This document shows positions 1-10,989 of a stretch of DNA of 64,000 bases, in pieces. A model generated the notes under the pieces. It was not told the origin of the DNA. It did not search any database and saw only the letters and a list, made by a program, of their open reading frames with translations. This DNA is from Balaenoptera acutorostrata. Lineage: Eukaryota > Chordata > Mammalia > Artiodactyla > Balaenopteridae. Where the stretch lies: NCBI RefSeq assembly GCF_949987535.1, contig NC_080075.1:57695636-57759635 (forward strand), in the 5' to 3' direction. The position numbers and the translations under genes were made by a program. Every line of letters starts with the position of its first letter. Position 1 is the first letter of the stretch.

Positions 1-29
1 GGGAGAGAATGACTGGCTCTTTTCAAAGC

Positions 30-640
30 TGTTATCACTTTGCTCCTAGACCATATTTCCTAGCCTCCTTTACAGATGGGTGTGGTCTGAGTTTTGGCTG
101 ATAGAATGTCAATGTGGGCAGAAGTGATATGCAGCACTTTCAGCCTGGCCCATTAAACCCTCCTGCATAGTTGCTGGTGAGCTATAGCTTTTGGCCAGGT
201 GTATTTGCCCCTGTTTTTCCCCAGTGGAAGTAGCCTGTGTCGGCTCTTTCCATATGTTGAAACTCTTCGCTCGACCACTTGTGAACACTGCATAACATAG
301 AATTCCAGTGATCCGTCCACCCTACTGGTACCTTATTTTAACCCTGGTTATTTATCTCATTCTCTTTCCTCTTGTTCTATGTTTAAAATTGATTATATAA
401 ACCATGTACTTCTAAAACCAAAATCAAAAACCTACGTGACCTTTCTCTTCTGCCACTGGAAGCAAAGGACCCCAAGGCTCCAGAAGATGGCAGATCATGA
501 GATGGAAGATATCAGAGAGTCTGAGTTGTTATATGGAAGATCATTCACCAAACACCAATTGGACATTGAGAGAGGAATTAAGTTTCTATTGAATTGTCAT
601 TGAGATTTGTTTTTCTATTACTACGATTATTATATTAACA
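30..640 (+). repeat. Old LTR-like interspersed repeat (MLT/MER type)
   Basis: The stretch reads like a diverged eutherian LTR-type repeat. It has a 5' part with 'gatgggtgtggtctgagttt' and 'gctgatagaatgtcaatgtg', and a 3' part with 'aagtttctattgaattgtca' ahead of a T-rich end. Similar sequence recurs at about 8640-9080, 25080-25440, 36540-36900 and 50085-50945. The family name was not determined. The 74-codon open frame inside it is judged non-coding. Confidence 0.45.
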
Positions 641-1560
641 AATACAACCCACGTCACCCTGAAATTCCAGCAAAATTACCTAATATGGTTGTAAAATCTG
701 CCTTTAGCAAGCCAGGTCATCTGTATCTAGCAACTAGGATTTGGATATAATGTCTGTCACTAGTTTCATCATGCTACATTGTCCACAGAGTTATGACAAT
801 GACTAAGCATCGCAAACAGCACAGTCTCATTGCAGCTAGGTAACAATGATCAGTCCATGGGCTTGTGTATCATTTATCTGAGGCATAGGAGGGACTGAGC
901 TAAGCAAACCTGACCAGGGCTCACCAGTTACACATCCTGATAAAAAATGTTTTTCTACATGTATCCTGAAAAATCTGGAGGTCCTGTATGCATGGGCCTT
1001 TGTGTGGTATCATAGTCATATTTGAAACCCTGAAGATAATGTTAATCTTTACCCCAGTGAGGTAGGAATTTTATACAATGTTTTCTCACATTGTAGGAAT
1101 CGGTATTTGGTGGAAAATAACAAAAGCCAATTCTAGCTAACTCAAGCAAAAAATAAAACAAAACAAATTATATAGGATACTTCACATACTAAAAACAAAA
1201 AAAAAAGGGATACTTTACATACTAAAAAAAAAAAGTTTTCTGGTGAACCATACTTAATAAACTGGCAAAAACTACTAAGAAGGTTAGGCCAGATGAGAAC
1301 TCGAAGACCACAATATAGACTAGTTACATGTCTTAAAATATCACCCTATGGATTACTTATTAACTAAAATAGAGAAAAGCCACTTTTACAAAGGAGGGAT
1401 CTGAAAGACTTAATTTAGTGACCTAACTTAATATTGTTAATAATGGGACAAACTGATACGACGTGTCTCCTGAAGTGATACAATGAGAGGATACATTATA
1501 TCCTCTGTGTAGTATACTGTGTAGTATACTTATAAAAATATTTAACCCAAAACTAATCAG
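640..1560. other. AT-rich DNA without a recognised gene
   Basis: No exon-like frame seen. At 1171-1250 a roughly 30-base unit, 'ggatacttcacatactaaaa' and its near copy 'ggatactttacatactaaaa', occurs twice, each followed by an A run. This looks like a small tandem duplication. Confidence 0.4.
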
Positions 1561-2110
1561 GGGAAAACAATCAGACAATTCCAGATTGTGGGATTACTTG
1601 CTTGTAATCTTCAAAATGATTAGTGTCACAAAAGACCAAAGAATGTAGAAGACTTTTCTAAATTAAAGCAGACTAGAAAAACATTAACCTTGACTAAATC
1701 CTACCTTGAAAAAAGAAAAAAACTGTTTTACAGGGCATTTGGGGAACAATTTTAAAATCTGTATATATATTAGATAGTATGCTGTATCAATGTTAAATTT
1801 CTAGAGTGAGATAATAATATTGTGGTTTTATAGCTGAATGTCCATGTTCTTAGGATATGTATACTAAGTATTTAGGGATACAGTTTCATGATATCTATAA
1901 CTTACTTTCAAGTCATTTAGCAAAAAATAAATATAAATAGGTAGATAGATAGATAGACAAAGACAGAGAGAACAACCAAACGTCACAAAAGTTAATGATA
2001 GGTGAATCTAGGTGAAGGGTATATGGCTGCTCATTGCACTATTTTTTCAACTTTTTGTAGGTTTGATATTTTTCAAAATAAAAACTTTGGAAAGTTTTAA
2101 AAAATCTGTA
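1560..2110 (+). mobile_element. L1M-type LINE 3' end
   Basis: The segment ends with 'gtgaagggtatatggctgct' and then 'ttttcaaaataaaaactttg', typical of old mammalian L1 3' untranslated regions. A short TAGA run sits at 1940-1957. The copy is 5'-truncated and heavily mutated, and no open ORF2 remains. Confidence 0.6.
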
Positions 2111-3240
2111 ATGCCTCTGAATTGTGCCTAGGAATTTACAGTAAAGGTTTGGGTAATATTACACTGGGAAGGGTCTGTGGGCAACTACCACATTAAATGT
2201 TTATGTTAGTCTCTGACAAAACTCATGTACCTTTTTGTAGATATAATTAAATTTTCTAAATGAGAGAGAGAAAGAATATTACCAAAGATCACATGGCTCA
2301 CTCATGGCAAAGCTGGGATATAAGCTCATGCTCACACTTTTTTCCTCTATGGACAGCAAATAAGCCAGAGGCTCGCTATGGTCTGAAATCAAATAACATA
2401 CTTCTCAATTTTGCAGAAGGCCAGTCTTGAAAATAATTTCTAAATAATTCTTAAATGCTAAAGATAGTCACAGAATAAAAGGAAAAGAATGCTTTAAAAA
2501 TGATGTTCTATTGAGCCAAGCTTGAGAATATGTTTGGGATTTGTAAGAGGATTTGAGGAATTTAATAAAACTATTATTTAAAAACAAGAGAACAAGAGGT
2601 TCTTTGATATGGAGTTAACAAGAGTTTAGGAACAGTTAGGAATGACCCACTTCCAGGTAGTCTAATTAATATGTTGGATTTGTGGGAGGAAATTAATTGC
2701 TAAAGTAGAGCAATATTCTGAAAAATAAGATGATTTTATAAACATCACTGTCTTATAGTAATATGACCTTTGTGTTTTCTCCCAGTCTTTCAAAATTCTG
2801 TTCTCAGACCACATCTCCTCTTTGCCCTTTTTCAGTACTCTTACCTGCTCCCGTTCCTTTAACCAATAACTCACTGCAAATGTCTCCTAAAATCTATATC
2901 TTTGGTCTTAGCCTCTTTCTAGGCTCCACAAGTACATTTTTAGCTGCCTCTGGAATTATGCTAAGGTATCCAGTTAAATCTCAAACTCAAAACAAATTCA
3001 TCATTCTCCCTTAAAATTTGGCCCTCCTTCTGACTTCTCTATTCCTGTTCCTGACATCATCTTCCCAGATATCTGCTTTAAACCTTGGAATGTTTTTTGT
3101 TGTTGTTGTTTGTTTGCTTCTAATTCTGCCTTCTCCTCTGCTCTATAGACACAGTCATTTTCAAAAGTCTATGTATTCCCCTTCCACAGTGCCACTCATG
3201 TCTGCCGCATTTGTTCTCTTCTTGTTATGCATTCTAATTG
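2110..3240. other. Single-copy or very old repeat DNA, no gene seen
   Basis: Short open frames exist at 2763-3314 but show no domain, splice or codon pattern that I recognise. The stretch is AT-rich and contains a TTG run near 3100. Confidence 0.35.
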
Positions 3241-3249
3241 TCTCTAACC

Positions 3250-3437
3250 CAGAGTTTCTCAAGTGGGATACTACTGACATTTTGGACAGGATGACTCTTT
3301 GCTGTGCACTGTAGGATGTTAAGCAGCATCCCTGGCCTCCAACCACTAGATGCCAATAGCACCCCCTCACTTATATGTCTCCAGATGTTTCCAAATGTCC
3401 CCTGAGAGGCAAAATCACTCCCAATTGAGAACCACTG
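3250..3437 (+). mobile_element. MER5A-type hAT-Charlie element, full length
   Basis: A 188-bp non-autonomous DNA transposon. The ends 'cagagtttctcaa' and 'ttgagaaccactg' are imperfect inverted repeats. The body has 'actgacattttggacaggat' and 'gcagcatccctggcctccaa', diagnostic of MER5A. Flanks show an exact 8-bp target duplication CTCTAACC at 3242-3249 and 3438-3445, as expected for hAT insertions. Confidence 0.88.
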
Positions 3438-3524
3438 CTCTAACCTGAATGACTGCCTTCTGTTTGAAACATCTTCTATTAGAAACATCTTCCCATCTAC
3501 TAGGAGTCCTACCACCCATTCATT

Positions 3525-3760
3525 CTAGACGTTGCTACTGGTTTACTCTTCTTAAGCTTTTAGCTCCGAGCATATTATTTCCCTGTCCATAAACTTTTAG
3601 TGGTTCCCTACTGCCTACAGAATAGTGCATGAATACCTCAGCTTAGCATTTAAGTCTCCCTACTATATGGTCTTAACCTACATTTTAATTGTATTTCCCA
3701 CTGTTACTCTCTGTAGTCCTTGTTTCAGCTTTGTGACCTCTAAAACTTTGCTTATGGGAG
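3525..3760 (+). mobile_element. L2 LINE fragment
   Basis: 'agtggttccctactgcctac', then 'agaatagtgc', a 'cttagcatttaag' stretch and the 'tctccctactatatggtctt' block follow the L2 3' region in sense orientation. It is diverged and lacks the final tail. Confidence 0.6.
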
Positions 3761-3774
3761 TTATTCATTGCTTA

Positions 3775-4200
3775 TTCATTAAAATAACATTTATAGAGCA
3801 ACTATTAAGTATTAGGTATTACGTTGGGCACTGAAGCTATAAAGTGAGACACAACCCCATCCCTCACAGAGTTAACATGGAGAGGCAGATTAACAGTGGT
3901 CTGCACAGCAGTTGCTGTGGCCTGCCTAGCATTCCCTTCTACTTCTGCCAGCCACAGAGCCTCTCTTTGTTGTGGGGGGACGCTCTCCATGAGGTTCAGG
4001 CAGGGCTGATTTGTCATTCACAACTTTAGAGATGAGGAAACTGAGGCTTTAAAAAGTGGATGAGGAAATTTAGACTTGGGGGAAGTTCGATGTGATTTCC
4101 AATTGACTGGTACAAGGTCACACTGCTGGTGAGTCACTGAGCCAGGATTTGATGGCAAGTGTTTTAACTCCAGCGTTCACATCCTTGACCACCACGCTGC
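3775..4200 (-). repeat. L2/MIR-type remnants; MIR at 4022-4200
   Basis: 4022-4200 matches a MIR read in reverse: 'gatgaggaaactgaggc', 'aaggtcacactgctggtgag', 'gagccaggatttga', then 'ttgaccaccacgctgcac'. The part before it ('gggcactgaagctataaagt') resembles an L2 or MIR edge but is less clear. Confidence 0.65.
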
Positions 4201-5520
4201 ACTGATTCTCCATTACTTAAAGAAAGCAGAATTAATGTCATGATTGAAATCTACCAAACATCAATATCTCAGCTGCCAGAAAGCTCAGCCCATGTTTGTG
4301 TTGGGGAAGTATAATCAAAACAAATCTTCCTTCAATTCAAAAGCTCTCCACAAGGGTAGAAAGAAAAAAAGGGAAATTTTAAATTTTGAATAAGATTAAA
4401 CCAGAACGTGATATGCCACACAGGTAACCCGCTAAAGGGATTACAAAGACAGAAGGGAATCTCCCTCTTTTATACAGCTAAGTGGACACAAACCATTCAA
4501 TACTTGGGTAGCTTTTACAATTTACAGTCAGGTGACAAATTAGACCCATCTTTTCCCAGAAAACCCATCTTCCAGGAGACTGGAATTATTTTCCTTGATG
4601 ATTACACTTCAAAGAGATGGCTCCCAGGTCCTTGAGGAAACATTCCTGAGTTGTGAGACTGGCCAGAGGCTTATTTAGCCATTACAAAGATTTACATACA
4701 TTTGACAAGGACAGAGAAAGAAATTCAGAAAGTAAAGGGAGAAGGGGAAAATCTCTCTGCTTATTTTCAGAGGGGAGAAAATTTGTATTTGCCCTTATAC
4801 TTATTCCAGCACTTGAGATCAGTCAGTATTCTCAGAGATTAACTCTATACACTGTATTTTCACTCCATTTATTTATATTCAATTTCATATTGCCTTGTAA
4901 ATTTTTTCAAGTCATTTTCTTAGACCGATATATAAACTCACAATTAAATATTATATATTCTCTTTATATAAACTCACAATTCCTCTGCCAAGAAGAAGAT
5001 TCAGTAAATCTTGTGAAATGATTGACAGCTTTCGGCTTCAAGCACCTGGGAGCAACTGTGTGAAGCTGCTGCAGTTCAATCCGCTGATCCTCAGACCAGT
5101 GTCAGGCAGGAGCCATGTGCTGGGGACCAAAGACAATAGATGAGCCTCTGCCCTCTTGGAGGTTATGAACAATCACGTTCCAAGAAATATGTGAGTAGAG
5201 GATATATTCAAGTCTGCCTTATTACCGGCTCCCAAGCAAGATCGATGAACCTTGAAATAATGCTTAGAAAATTATCAATCCACCTATCTATTCATCTCTC
5301 TCTCTCTCTCTATCTATCTATTTTTACAGTCAGGTCTACTCTTAAAGGAAGTATAAATATTTTTTACTGCTCTCATTGGGATTAATAGTTGACAAGAAAA
5401 ATAGCATTCACTCTGAACAAATGAATGGAAAGCCATTTACAAGGGTAACTAACACAATGAAAATAAGTAAAACTATGAGGTCGAGGACAGAGACTTGAGA
5501 TACTGAGTAAGATTAATCTT
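4200..5520. other. No recognised gene; short L2-like piece and a CT/TCTA microsatellite
   Basis: 'gccatgtgctggggaccaaa' near 5110 resembles L2. A CT then TCTA run lies at about 5295-5323. Open frames at 4408-4635 and 4653-5021 show no familiar motif. Confidence 0.4.
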
Positions 5521-5930
5521 TGTTAAAAAATAAACTGAGGCATATTGAACATTTCAAGAGTTTATTTGAGCAAAAGTCTATTCCAGTTGGGCAGCACCAA
5601 ACCAGAAGTTGTTAGAAGCGTTCCACCCACAGGAGCTGGGGGCGGTGAGGGTGAGACTTTTATAGAGAAAATGTGGAAGCAAAGTAAGGAAATTATTGAT
5701 TGGCTACAGCTAAAGCCTAGATGGCAGTTTGTGATTGGTTGCCCTAACTTTTCAGCATTTGCATGCTTAGATTTTGGTTTGCTTCCGTAGGCTGCCAGTA
5801 CATCAGAGCTACATCAGTCTCATGGGCTCCTTGCTGAATTAATGTAATGCCTTTTAAGTTAACCTTATAGGATGGCATTAGATTGGAGTTTAGTGGTCTG
5901 GTTTGAACAACCTTTAAGAGCTTCCCAAAC
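5521..5930 (-). mobile_element. ERV-type LTR, minus orientation
   Basis: Read in reverse, the element ends with 'tgctcaaataaactcttgaa' followed by 'caatatgcctcagtttattt' and 'ttaacaa'. This is a polyadenylation region shared with the plus-strand LTR at 9430-9736. Upstream blocks ('caaccaatcacaaactgcc', 'tagccaatcaataatttc') also align to that copy. I read the pair as two diverged members of one LTR family. The internal open frame at 5545-5790 is not considered a gene. Confidence 0.6.
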
Positions 5931-6215
5931 TCCTGTGTAAAAAAGCAAACATTACTAGCAGGGATCTCACTTCAAGCCTTTATCAATGAAGTCTTCCTTA
6001 ACTTTTTGCTCTCAAGTCAGTAGCTTTAGAACAGGTCTCCACATGGAGTGTGGGGAGGGGGAGGTAAATCTGGTGATCCTGGAGGAAAAACAGCCACCCA
6101 AACGGAAAACACACTGCCTGCCAACCAAACTGAAGCTACCTCTGTTTTGCTGAGGGCCCGACCTAGGAGAGGAATGGGCTGAACTAGGCAGTGTTTCCAA
6201 GGTGAGCCTTAATGA

Positions 6216-6453
6216 TGATCTAGATGGGTGAGATGGGAGGGGGTGAGAGGGAGGCCCAAGAGGGAGGGGATATATGTATATGTTTGGCTGATTCACTTTG
6301 TTGTAAGAGGGAGGGGATATATGTATATGTTTAGCTGATTCACTTTGTTGTAAGAGGGAGGGGATATATGTATATGTTTAGCTGATTCACTTTGTTGTAC
6401 AGCAGAAACTAACACACCATTGTAAAGTAATTATACTACAATAAAAAAAAGAA
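6216..6453 (+). mobile_element. L1 3' end (cetartiodactyl type) with triplicated tail unit
   Basis: 'gctgattcactttgttgtac', 'agcagaaactaacacaccat' and 'ttatactacaataaaaaaaa' mark the 3' end of a cetartiodactyl L1. A short direct repeat TTAATGA flanks it at 6209-6215 and 6454-6460. Internally a 47-bp unit is present three times. Confidence 0.82.
6259..6399 (+). repeat. 47-bp tandem repeat, three units
   Basis: Units at 6259-6305, 6306-6352 and 6353-6399 each begin agagggaggggatatatg and end ttgttgta. Units 2 and 3 are identical. Unit 1 differs at one base (ttggctg against ttagctg). Confidence 0.95.
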
Positions 6454-6459
6454 TTAATG

Positions 6460-7560
6460 AGAATGAAACTTGTTTTTTGCACTTCTCAGAGCCTCTAGAT
6501 TGATTTTTCCCTCCCTTCAAAGCCCCTACAAGCCTTCACGCCGCTCCTTCTCCCTGGCCTGCTACCTTGGCTGACTCTCCAGTACAGGGCCCTGCAAGAT
6601 CTGACTCTCCCACCTTCCTACTTTTCTTTTTCCTCACATTGTGACTTACCTATCTATTTACTCAGGGGTCTAATAAATCAGGAGTTAAAAGGAGCCCTTA
6701 GAGGGTCAAGATCTGGTTTTATTCATCTACGTTACTCTGGGACCTAATATCTGGAGGCTGTACAAGGATGATTATCAACTAGTTGCTGGACATATTAATA
6801 TATGTTAATGGAAGATACTAGCTTAAAGTGTTTCCCTATGGATAGCCAATAATTTGGAGGGAGATATTTTTGAGGAAGGTAGGCCTTCTATTCCTGTCTC
6901 CTTTCAGGAGAAATACCAACTCCATTTGTTAGACCATCCCTGAATATTCTGGGACTGGAGGTGACTTGGCCACTGCCTGAATGCGAGTAAGAAAAAAGGA
7001 AAACATTAAAGGCCCCCCTGAGGTTTCCCATATGGCAGGGGGAGGGGAAATCAGGTAGAAAGGCTCATGGAACAATGAAACAGGCACTGCTCTAAAATCC
7101 AAGCACAATCAAGTGCTCTCTGTAACCTGATTCCACAGTTCACTTTCAATTTAGCCACATTATTATAAATTTATTAAAAGGAACTTAAATCTTTGAATAT
7201 ATGCTTACTTATACTTAACCAGAATTTGACCCATAATACTCTCAGTGCTGTTGTATCTCACAGAATGTCCTAGATATACTATTATCTTATTTCTAATAGC
7301 TGAATAAGCTAATCCCCATAAAGCCACATGAGTACTTCACTGTGATGTAGTACAAGGAAGAATTAGGATGTTCTTAGTAGGCAACTGCAATAAGCTACCT
7401 GCTGAGTCATTGAGCTGATCTATTTTTAATCCAATGAGCAAAACTCCTATTTGGTGTGACCTTATCTGAATGATATCCTCTGTGGAGCTTGTAAAAACTA
7501 TACCACTCCAAAAAATGGAGGAAATATTCATTTTCATTACTCCCTGACAAGATAATCATT
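6460..7560. other. No gene recognised; weak L2-like pieces
   Basis: 'gcctgctaccttggctgact' at about 6558 and nearby C/T-rich text could be degraded L2. The rest looks single-copy. The DNA just beyond the candidate gene end (below 7565) shows no exon. Confidence 0.35.
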
Positions 7561-7564
7561 CTGT

Positions 7565-7781
7565 TAATTTGGTTGGACAAAAATCTTTTATTTTAACTAG
7601 AAATCAAATAAGTATTACCTTAATAAAGACAGACAGGCAGCCAAGTTGTAAAAACAAAACAAAATGAAAAAAGTTTAGTACAACTAAATGTCTGTTTTTC
7701 TTTGAGAATTTACCTTAGTAATAATTACTGGAAATGCATTAGTCATGGTGAAAATTATATTCTTATTTTACATATACTTCT
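7565..7781 (-). other. Candidate 3' untranslated region of minus-strand gene
   Basis: It follows the TAG stop of the candidate terminal exon and runs AT-rich to a canonical AATAAA. The left edge is an estimate, about 20 bases beyond the signal. No repeat element was recognised inside it, unlike most of the window. Confidence 0.4.
7587..7592 (-). terminator. Poly(A) signal AATAAA
   Basis: Plus-strand TTTATT, which is AATAAA on the minus strand, in the context gttAAAATAAAAgattttt. It lies about 190 bases after the stop codon of the candidate exon. Confidence 0.5.
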
Positions 7782-7907
7782 CTACTGGTACAGAAAAATG
7801 AAACTGCCTATGGTCACCACATGATACTGCTTTTGATAGTCCCAAGTTAGACGAGCCCCTGGTTTTGTACTGGCAGAAAATGTCCCATCATGATTGTTAA
7901 ACTCCTG
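7782..7907 (-). CDS. Candidate terminal coding exon of an unidentified gene
   Basis: Read on the minus strand, a tract of eight T is followed by CAGCAG, a tandem (NAGNAG) splice acceptor. Then come 41 open codons ending in TAG at 7782-7784. The peptide starts QEFNNHDGTF (Q only if the first CAG is the acceptor), includes the tract TWDYQKQYHVV, and ends in a hydrophobic run FIFLYQ. It is rich in aromatic residues (W, four Y or more, four F), unlike chance AT-rich translation. An AATAAA follows downstream. There is no start codon in the exon, as expected for a 3'-terminal exon. I do not recognise the protein, and I could not find the upstream exons, which would lie at higher coordinates. The alternative is a chance open frame beside a T run. 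Neighbouring repeats do not overlap it. Confidence 0.45.
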   Translation of the reverse strand, partial: QEFNNHDGTFSASTKPGARLTWDYQKQYHVVTIGSFIFLYQ

Positions 7908-7920
7908 CTGAAAAAAAAGA
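7905..7920 (-). promoter_or_regulatory. Candidate 3' splice site (tandem CAGCAG)
   Basis: The minus strand reads ttctttttttt then cagcag then GAG. Use of the first or second CAG would change the product by one glutamine. The pyrimidine tract is strong. A branch point was not defined. Confidence 0.45.
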
Positions 7921-8640
7921 ACCAATAGTGTTTGTAAAACCACTGCAAAATAGAAATACTAAATAGAAAAAAAAAATCTTATAATTTGGTACCATCTGTT
8001 AATGATTTTCTCTTCAATTTCCACAAGAAAAGAAATAATTTGATGCTAATTGTTTTAAAAGGTTGAGAGAGGTGTTAATGTCCAGTGTTAGTTAATTGTC
8101 TCTTGGTAAGAAAATCACTTTAGATAAGGGAGAAAACCTCATTGTAAAATTGTGTTGGATGAGAGGACAATTGTTCTATCAGGTTTAAGAGTTTTTGGCC
8201 TATGGAGATAGGATTCACTATTGCTATTTTAGATGAATTTCTTTTAATAGACTTCAGTAAGTTAACATAATCAGTATGCATCTTACAGCAAGAGACACAC
8301 TTTCCTTGCTATAGTCTTTGGGGCATGGCTCTAGGGACCCCATTTCCATTTTTGAGTCAAACTACCAGCAGTCTCTTTAGCTTTTCCCACTAATTTGCTA
8401 GAGTTAAGGCTATTCTTAAATCTATGGGCAATAATTTCTCAGGAAGGTAGAGGACCCTAAGACTAGTTAAGACTAACAATGGGAAATTCTACTTTTTGAG
8501 TTTCTTTCACCTTCCAAATTCACCATGCATATCTGTGTGGTCAAAATAAAATTCAAAATAGTCATTGAAAATTACTTTTACCTTTCATTGCAGATATCGC
8601 ATGTTGCCTATCCTATGTCTACCCTTCTCTTCTTCATTCC
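7921..8640. other. No gene or repeat recognised (candidate intron)
   Basis: If the minus-strand exon is real, this is the 3' end of its last intron. AT-rich, no clear exon on either strand. A pyrimidine-rich acceptor-like site on the plus strand, 'cctttcattgcag' (about 8582-8594), has no supporting frame. Confidence 0.35.
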
Positions 8641-9080
8641 TAGTGAAAATCAAATTTGTTCAGAGTGGCAGAGTACCCAATTAAAAATATTCACTTCCCT
8701 GGTCGTCTTTGCAGCTAGCAGTGGCCAGGCAACCCAGTTCTGGGGGATAAAATATAAGTAAAGTCTACAAGATGGAGTTTCCAGAGAAGCTACTGTTTTC
8801 CTGTTTCAAAGGATCAGACTCAGTTGGTTTAGGACTACTGTATTCTCCAGTTTTCTTTCTCCCAATCTTCCTGCCTAGAACATGGATTTGATGCCTGGAG
8901 GTACAGTATCCATCTTACAACCATGAGGACAAAAGCCACAAAGAAAGGACAGTAGAGTAGGATGCTAGAAGGAACTTGCTGACATCCTTGAGCAGCTGCA
9001 CCAGCCCTAAACAGCTTGCTTCTATGAATGCCAAATAAAATGAATGCTGTCCAGTTAACATTTGTCCCATGGGACACTTA
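8640..9080 (+). repeat. Old LTR-like repeat (same family as 30-640)
   Basis: 'acccagttctgggggataaa', 'tataagtaaagtctac', 'agctactgttttcctg', then 'gatgcctggaggtacagtat' and 'accatgaggacaaaagcca' follow an ancestral eutherian repeat found five times here. The 80-codon reverse open frame is treated as incidental. Confidence 0.5.
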
Positions 9081-9429
9081 TACTAAAAAACTGTTTATCT
9101 GAAATTCAAATGTTACTAGATGCCCTGTATGTTTATTTGTTAAAGCTGGCAACACTACCTGCTTCTAGACTTCCTGCTATTTGAAAATTAAATTCCTATT
9201 TGGTTAAGCTACTACTGTAGTCAAGTTTCTATTATATGCATCTGAAGTCAACCCCTGATTTTTTTTTTAATAATTATTTGTTATAAATTATTTTAGACTT
9301 TTCCTTAAAGCCCTAACTTTTAGATTAACTATTTGGAATTATGAGCTACATAATATTTTCTTTCTTAGAAAATGCAATCCAGATATAGCAATTGTTAAAT
9401 TAATTAAAAAGGAGTTCATTAAACTGAGA

Positions 9430-9736
9430 TGGTTCTAATGTGTTAGTGGCATTGCATAAGCAAACCAAACCCAATCCTGTAAATTTCTCAAGGTTAAGAA
9501 ATTAAAATCTAAGGACAACCGATCACAAACAGCCAATAAGGTTTTCCCAAGTAAAGTGAATGCTTAAGCTATAGCCCATCAAATAATCTCCTTGCTTTAC
9601 TTCCTTCTTCTCTGTAAAATCTTTCCCCTAGCTCCTGTTGGTGGAGCACTTTCCAGTTTGGTGATTTGATTTAAACTGATTTTTGCTCAAATAAACTCTT
9701 AAAATTTTTAATATGCCTCAATTTATCTTTTAACAG
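9430..9736 (+). mobile_element. ERV-type LTR, plus orientation
   Basis: It carries the blocks 'caaccgatcacaaacagcc', 'tagcccatcaaataatctcc', 'tgctcaaataaactcttaaa' and 'aatatgcctcaatttatctt'. All match the reverse complement of the LTR at 5521-5930. AATAAA followed by the final ttttaaca is consistent with the R/U5 end. No internal retroviral sequence lies beside it. Confidence 0.6.
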
Positions 9737-9885
9737 TTCAAATGATTGGGTATTTGTTCTACCAGAAGTTGGCACTTGAAACTTAATAGCATTAATAAAC
9801 AGAATTCAAATTTGTTTTCCATATGATTCATCAAAAGAAGCAAAAAGATTTAAGGCAATAATCCCAACATCAAAACACAACATAG

Positions 9886-10181
9886 GGACTTCCCTGGTGG
9901 CGCACTGGTTAAGAATCCGCCTGCCAATGCAGGGGACACGGGTTCGGTCCCTGGTCTGGGAAGATCCCACGTGCCGCAGAGCAACTAAGCCTGTGCGCCA
10001 CAACTACTGACCCCGCGTGCCACAACTACTGAAGCCTGCGCGCCTAGAGCCCGTGCTCTGCAACCAGAAGCCACCACAATGAGAAGCCCCCGAAATGCAA
10101 TGAAGAGTAGCCCCCACTCGCTGCAACTAGAGAAAGCCCGCACGCAGCAATGAACACCCAACACAGAAAAAAAAAAAAAAA
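9886..10181 (+). mobile_element. tRNA-derived SINE (CHR-2-like)
   Basis: Head ggacttccctggtggcgcac, a B-box region mutated to GGTTCGGTCCC, then ccacaactactga modules (two) and an A-run at 10167-10181. ACATAG flanks it on both sides as a short target duplication. Confidence 0.92.
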
Positions 10182-10189
10182 TACATAGG

Positions 10190-10690
10190 TCACTTCAAAA
10201 AGGGCTTGTGGGACCAAAACCAGGAGCTCTTAAATGCTGCAACCAAAGACTGAAGTTCTCCAAAGGTTGTGATCACTCAATTGTGCTGTGTTTTCCTGAG
10301 GAGACAGAAGCCTTAGCCACTCATATCCATGATTGGTGATGTGGCGAAGTAAATAAAGTCTCCCAAGTTTAACCAAAACTAACAATCAAACAAACAAAAA
10401 CTTATATACATGAAATGTATACTTAGTAACTTAGTAAACTTAGTAACTTAGTAAATTCAAAGGGAACTATTATTCATGGAATAACTGATATATTTGTAGA
10501 TTTACTTATATTCTTTACTGTACCTATAATACCAAATGACTCAAATTATTGAAGATAAACTAATTCAATTGAATTATTGACTACTGTACTTATCACTATG
10601 CATAAGAAAGTGTAGAGCATAAAGAAGTAGAAAATAATATGGTTTTTATCCTCAAAGAGTTACCATATTTTGAAGAAGATAAAACTTACA
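10190..10690. other. AT-rich DNA; cttagtaa tandem at 10421-10454
   Basis: Four copies of cttagtaa, with a spacer 'ac' between some, form a small tandem array. No gene seen. Confidence 0.5.
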
Positions 10691-10960
10691 GGGGTCAAAT
10701 ACTTAAAGATGAAACATGGAAGAATAATATAAAAAGATAAATTATAGTTAAAATGGAGGGGAAATGGGAGGAAATGCATCAAAAGGCTAATGGTGGTTAT
10801 CTCTAAGGGATGAAGATTATGGATGTTAATTATTATTTATTTTATGATTTTATGTATTCCTAATTGTCTGAAATGAACATGTATTGATTGTAAGATTAGA
10901 AAGACAACAATGTGTCTTTAAAAATGAAAAAAAATTAATAAAATGAAATGAAATATAAAG
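10690..10960 (+). mobile_element. L1M 3' end fragment
   Basis: 'aatggtggttatctctaagg' followed by a T-rich stretch and a terminal 'aaaaatgaaaaaaaattaat' matches the 3' UTR layout of old L1 elements. Diverged. Confidence 0.5.
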
Positions 10961-10989
10961 AAATACCAAAATATACAATGCATATAATG

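Noticed and set aside
5521..9736. A provirus bounded by the two related LTRs
   Set aside because: The LTRs face opposite directions and no gag, pol or env-like sequence lies between them.
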